This document shows, piece by piece, positions 19,801-23,470 of a stretch of DNA of 23,470 nt. The notes beneath the pieces are model-generated. The model saw only the letters and a program-made list of their open reading frames with translations, had not been told where the DNA came from and did no database searches. The DNA comes from Micractinium sp. NFX-FRZ (Eukaryota; Chlorophyta; Trebouxiophyceae; Chlorellales; Chlorellaceae): positions 1 to 23,470 of the forward strand of contig JAPTJF010000655.1 in assembly GCA_029339195.1 (NCBI GenBank). Direction: 5' to 3'. The first letter of the stretch is position 1. Every line of letters begins with the position of its first letter. The translations under genes were made by a program, and so were the position numbers.

Positions 19801-20643
19801 GCTGCCGCTCCTGCTGAGCCGGCCCGGGCTCCCACACACGCTGCCTGCATCGCTGTCCGCGCTGGAGCAGGGCTCGACGGCGGCGGCGCCGCCAGCAAGC
19901 AGGCGCGCCGGGCTGGCAGGCCCATTTCCACTCTCCCCCTCGCCGCCTTCAGCCGGAGCGGCCAGCTGCTTGGCAAACAGCCGGTCCAATGCCTCCACTC
20001 GGATGGCTGCCGCTGGGTCGGCTGGCTGCTGCGGGGGCGGCCGCTCCCACACGCTGCCCTGCGCGTTCTTGGCGTACACAGCATCCAAGTGGATCGCCCG
20101 CCGCTGGTAGCCCTCCTTGGGAGGGGGCGCTGCCAGGTGGGCAGGCAGCGGGGCTGCAAGGCGCATGGCAAGGGAAAGGGCGCAGCAGCTGGGGCGGGTG
20201 GACTGCCTGCAGGCCTAGAGAATTTAGAGTCCCTGGTGCAAGCTGGCAGCAGCATGCACAGACAAGGGTTCAGGCAGGGGCAGGAGGTGGAGTCAGGCAA
20301 TGCAGAAGCACGTGATGCTTCTGGCTGAGCTGGCTTCTCACCTGGCCGTGGAGGTGGGGGTGGCACGGCACGGCCCGCTGCACCATTTGCTGCTGCCGCA
20401 CCCAACTGTGGCACTGCCAGCCGCGGCATGCCTGGCCGGCCGGGAGCAGGCGGCGGAGGCGGCGGCGGGGGTGCTGCTCTCCCTGCTGGACCAGGCCGTG
20501 GCGGGGGTGGTGGCGGGGGCGGCGGGGCGGCGCCTGCGCCACCTGCTGCAGGCCGCGGTGGCGGCGGCGGTGGGGGTGCTGCGCCAGGTGCTCCCGCTGG
20601 CCGTGGCGGCAAGGGAGGAGGCGGCGGCGGGGCCGCAGGCCCG

Positions 20644-20675
<32 letters not shown>

Positions 20676-21868
20676 AGCTCCCATTCCCCCTGCTGCTGTT
20701 GCTGCTTCTGCTGCTGCTGCCGAGGCTGCCAGCCGGGACGCGGCTTTCCCTGCTGCGGGCGGAGAGACGGGCGGTGAGGCTGCTGCCTTGCGCGGGGCGG
20801 AGATGCGGGCCCGAGGGGTGAGCTGAGGGGAGTCGAGCTTCAGCGGTGCAGGCGGCATGACCTGCACGCCCAACCGCAGCACGCTGGGCTTTGGGGGCAG
20901 CGGCGGCGGCGGGGGTGGCGGGCGCGGCGCGCCGGGCTGCCCAGCTGGCCGCCCTGCACCGCTGCTGCATGCTGCTTCGGCAGTCGCGCTGCCATCTGCT
21001 GCTGAGCTGCTGCTGCTGCCCACGCTGCTGTTGCCGCCCTCCTTGGCGCCCAGCCCAAACGGCACTGGTGTAAGCGCCAGTGCGCCACCGGCAGCCAGGC
21101 TGAACTCATCAGAGCGAGCACTGCAGGGGGTGCTGCACGTGCCGGGTGTGCTGAGGCCGGCATTGACAAAGACAGAGACTGCGTGGGGAGCAGGCGGCCG
21201 GTGGGCACGGGTTGAAGAGGCAAGCGGAGCGGTTTAGCTAGCAGGCACAACCCCGGAGCTGCATACGGCTACCACAAAAGCTGCACGCATGCTGGCAGCT
21301 GCGCCGCCTCTGGTGGAGCGAGTACACTCCCACCTGCCTCTTTCTACCAAGCAATAACTCATGCACTCTCGGCCCACCCACTACCGCCGCCGCTGAGCGC
21401 ACCTGGCGACTGGTGCGGGGCGCCAAAGCCCAGCTTGCGCGCCCTACGTGAGCCACCCTCCGCCTCCTCTGCTGAATCGTCATGGCTCAGCCGGTGCTGC
21501 GCTGCTGCGTTGCTGTTCCCATTGGCGGCGCTGCCATCGCTGTTCCCAGAGTCGATGCTGCCGCCGACGCCGACGCCGCCTTCATCGCGCGGCGTGCTGC
21601 GCAGAGATGATGCGGGGCTGAGGGCCAGCCCTGCAGTGAAGCCACCCCCTCCAGCGGCTGAACTGAGCCGCAAGAAGCGTGCCAGGCGCTCTGCCCGGCG
21701 AGCCAGCAGCTGCTGTTTCAGGCGGTGGCCTAACGAGAACGCTGCCAGCTCATCTTTGGCGGGTGCTGGCGGCCGGGAGTGCAGCGCCTGCAGCTCGGCA
21801 GCGCCCGAGAAGTCCACCTCCTGCAGAAGGGCCAGCAGGCTGTGCACTGCCGCCGTGGGGGGCGGCAT
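16834..21868 (-). CDS. FH1-FH2 domain formin (actin nucleator), 956 aa
   Basis: Nine phase-matched exons: 21868-21403, 21178-20342, 20153-19787, 19572-19446, 19031-18953, 18624-18345, 18081-17997, 17749-17666 and 17379-16834 (2871 nt, TAG). Formins nucleate and elongate unbranched actin filaments, using FH1 to recruit profilin-actin. Residues 1-155 are a novel N-terminus with helix-rich LALLQEVDFSGAAE; no PTEN, GBD or signal-peptide segment is seen. A CAG polyQ (9 codons, 20672-20646) precedes FH1 (about 335-435), which has several poly-Pro runs of 5-9. FH2 spans about 445-870: RRAIHLDAVYAKN (452 on), FFTSGRKAVNLEILM, LGKAEQLFVALRRT, LRLGNALNAG, and the hallmark LRKLADTRSMDGSTTLMHYL (718-737). 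A Ser/Gly/Ala-rich insert of about 60 residues sits at 490-555. The end (about 885-956) is an Ala/Glu-rich helix. Intron 8 has a GC donor (CAG|GCAAGC, 17665). No in-frame ATG exists in the adjoining upstream exon-like segment, supporting the start at 21868. Confidence 0.85.
19066..19088. repeat. Poly-G tract (poly-C on the formin coding strand)
   Basis: Two G runs separated by one T, about 22 bases. On the formin strand it is a C-rich pyrimidine tract about 35 bases before the exon 5 acceptor at 19032. Confidence 0.85.
19337..19380 (-). pseudogene. Decayed copy of the end of formin exon 4 inside the next intron
   Basis: Plus-strand 19337-19380 aligns with 19441-19486 (exon 4 end and donor) at about 40 of 46 positions with two single-base deletions. 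On the coding strand it reads QAVYELDTRR against QAVDELDTRR in the exon. The deletions break the frame near the donor, so it appears non-functional. Confidence 0.7.
20646..20672 (-). repeat. (CAG)9 coding repeat, formin polyglutamine
   Basis: Nine CTG triplets on the plus strand encode nine Gln between the N-terminal Ala/Ser-rich part and FH1 of the formin. Confidence 0.9.
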
Positions 21869-23271
21869 GCTGGGCTGCCCGCCACCCCGTCGTAGTGCCG
21901 GGCCTGCAGCGGCAGTGGGGAGCACAACGGCGGCAGCGGCAAGCTGGGTGAGCTGCTTGTCCTCCCTCTCTCCGCAGGGCAGCGGGGTACCTGCTGGGAT
22001 GCGTGTGAGGCGCGCTCAGGAGCGGTGCTGGTGCTGGGGCAGGCCAGCGAGGCTGCAGGTGGGCGAGGTGTGTTCGAGGGCAGGCCGGCTGGCCGCTCAC
22101 CCGGCGGCCTCTGAGCCCCTTGAAGGCGTCTGCAGGCTCTGGAGCGGTCCGCCGATGCACAGGAATCTCCCCCTGGCCGCAGAGTTCGAGTCGTTGCCCT
22201 TGTCGGTTTGTTGTTATGCGGCTTCCACGGCGCAAGCCGCCGCAATCACAGTGTGTTTCCGGCGCAGAGCAGCGATGGAGAGCCGCATTCGCCGTTCCAT
22301 TCACATGAGGTGGAGTGAGCTGGCGCGCCGGCGCCAGAGGCCGTCGATTGAGCTTAGGTGCCCAATGCATGCACCATCCAGCCCGCACGTCACTGATGTT
22401 ACTTATCATATGCAATGACATACAAATGGCTTGTTGGGATTCCTTATGCCACGCAGCCCAGCAAGCCGCCACACAGCCTTTGCTCTGTGCGGTGGCGGTC
22501 CGCAGTCCCGACCTGCAACTTGCTTTGTTTTACGGATGCACCCCTTCCTTTCACATTAAGACAACATCCATGCAACTTTCGTTCCACGGGTGACTCTCTG
22601 AGGGAGCGCCCCTAACCAGTGCCGAACCCCACCGCGGCCGCCACGTGCAGCGCTTTGCATTGGCCAAGGGGGCGACCGAACCCGCATCGACGTTCTGCTG
22701 CATACCAAAGCTCTTGCCACCTGCGCTCTGCGCAAGCCCTGCACCCTCCCTCCCTGCAGGCATTGCTCCAGGGCGGCATGCGTGGCGCAGGGTGCACAAG
22801 GTCTGCCGGCGCTGGTGCCTGTACATACGAAGAGCGCGGTCCAGCGTTATGCCTCCGCCTCGGCTACCGAAGATGCATGGAGCCTGACAGAGGCACTTGG
22901 TGGCAAGCTCGCGGACAGTGAGCCCCGCTGCCTGGGATATGCTCAAGGGGGGGTCTAATGCGGCGCACGCAGGCCTGTGCCACCTGGCCCAGTGGCGGCG
23001 GCTACCGGTGGACAGGCAGTTGAGCACCCTGTCAGCTCCTTCCCGCGTTGGCCCGGGCGCGCAGTTCCAAGCTCCTGAGCAAGGCCAGCCCCAAGTGTAA
23101 GCTGCCCATCCTGCTACCCGTCGTAAGGAGGATGTGGCGCCAGGTGGCGGTGGTTTTGTTCGCCTCAAAAGCCCCGGGCAATCGGAATGCCCGTCACCAT
23201 CTTCCGGCCGTGTCCTTTCGAAGCGACTGCGTCCTTACCGCTTCCGCACAGGCATCATAGATCTTGTCAAG
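21869..23271. other. Divergent region between formin and right-edge gene
   Basis: It contains the formin 5' region: a segment ending at a donor CCGG|GTGAGC (22100) could be joined to the acceptor CTGCAG ending at 21904, giving an untranslated first exon and an intron of about 197 bases. To the right, 22760-22917 and 22973-23100 form a weakly supported plus-strand exon pair discussed as a finding. No repeat or RNA gene was seen. Confidence 0.5.
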
Positions 23272-23470
23272 ATGGCCTCCCGCTCCCTCCTCTGCCTGCT
23301 CCTGGGCGTCATGCTCTTCTCCAGCCTGGCCAGGTGGGTGCATTGAATGCGCGTGCAGCGGTGCAAGCGGTTCCGGACCGAGTTCGTCGCATCGGCACCA
23401 CTGCCAGCTATACGCACCCCCCTCTAAGGCTAATGCGCCCCCAGGCGTCAATGCGGCACTTCCGCGCGAT
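23272..23470 (+). CDS. 5' end of a secreted or membrane protein (partial)
   Basis: ATG at 23272 in good context (CAAGATGG) starts a signal-peptide-like exon, 23272-23333: a Ser-Arg start, then a hydrophobic core LLCLLLGVMLFSSLA. Donor GTGGGT at 23334 (phase 2) matches an acceptor CCCCCAG ending at 23444; exon 2 continues from 23445 in frame as RQCGTSAR to the window edge. An acceptor-like CCGCACAG at 23244-23251 just upstream may end a 5'-UTR intron. The protein is cut by the edge and its family cannot be told; entry to the secretory pathway is the only supported inference. Confidence 0.55.

Noticed and set aside
19000..20328. Plus-strand 442-codon frame opposite the formin
   Set aside because: Antisense shadow of formin exons 3-5; low complexity and no phase-consistent neighbours.
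20300..20826. Plus-strand Leu/Ala-rich and Gly-rich frames that resemble membrane or glycine-rich proteins
   Set aside because: They are the antisense translation of the proline-rich FH1 codons and the CAG repeat.
22186..22200. GTTCGAGTC resembling a tRNA T-loop
   Set aside because: No matching acceptor or anticodon stem around it; no tRNA can be folded by eye.
22551..23168. Minus-strand 205-codon frame
   Set aside because: No internal ATG near a conserved region, mixed low-complexity composition, and no splice-phase partners.
1..23470. CRISPR arrays, insertion sequences or a bacterial operon
   Set aside because: The tandem repeats are microsatellites without spacers, and genes are spliced and alternate in strand, as expected for an algal nuclear genome.

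Overview
The window reads as nuclear DNA of a GC-rich, compact-genome green alga, most likely a trebouxiophyte of the Chlorella/Micractinium/Auxenochlorella type. The evidence is many short GT..AG introns (donors GTGAGx or GTGCGx, acceptors usually CTGCAG), a few GC..AG introns, TGTAA-type polyadenylation signals, and a plant/algal gene set: a GT77 glycosyltransferase, a class of FH1-FH2 formin, and an ISOC-type isochorismatase. No bacterial operons, CRISPR array, rRNA, tRNA or intact transposon were seen. All gene models below were built by hand by joining exons whose reading phases match; none has transcript support here.

Layout from left to right: (1) 5' part of an isochorismatase-family hydrolase on the minus strand (544 down to 113, running off the left edge). 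(2) A plus-strand gene of unknown function whose last five exons lie at 1312-3336; its 5' end is not resolved. (3) A minus-strand gene (7510-4909, nine exons, 286 aa) for a secreted cysteine-rich CxxC-repeat protein. (4) A long plus-strand gene (8768-16367, 17 exons, about 792 aa) for a type II membrane GT77 nucleotide-diphospho-sugar transferase of the arabinosyltransferase (XEG113/RRA-like) kind. (5) A minus-strand FH1-FH2 formin (21868-16834, nine coding exons, 956 aa). (6) The first exon(s) of a plus-strand secreted or membrane protein at the right edge (23272 onward).

The genes alternate in strand: 1/2 divergent, 2/3 convergent, 3/4 divergent, 4/5 convergent, 5/6 divergent. Three of the six proteins enter the secretory pathway (CxxC protein, GT77 enzyme, right-edge protein), and the formin organises actin that serves secretion; a shared surface or wall role is only an inference. 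No novel multi-gene system was found. The most unusual observations are fragments of coding exons copied into neighbouring introns (formin and GT77 genes), a CxxC protein whose exons repeatedly open with the same TGC cysteine codon just after the splice site, an 18-nt in-frame microexon, and a tandem upstream-ORF arrangement that overlaps the GT77 start codon.
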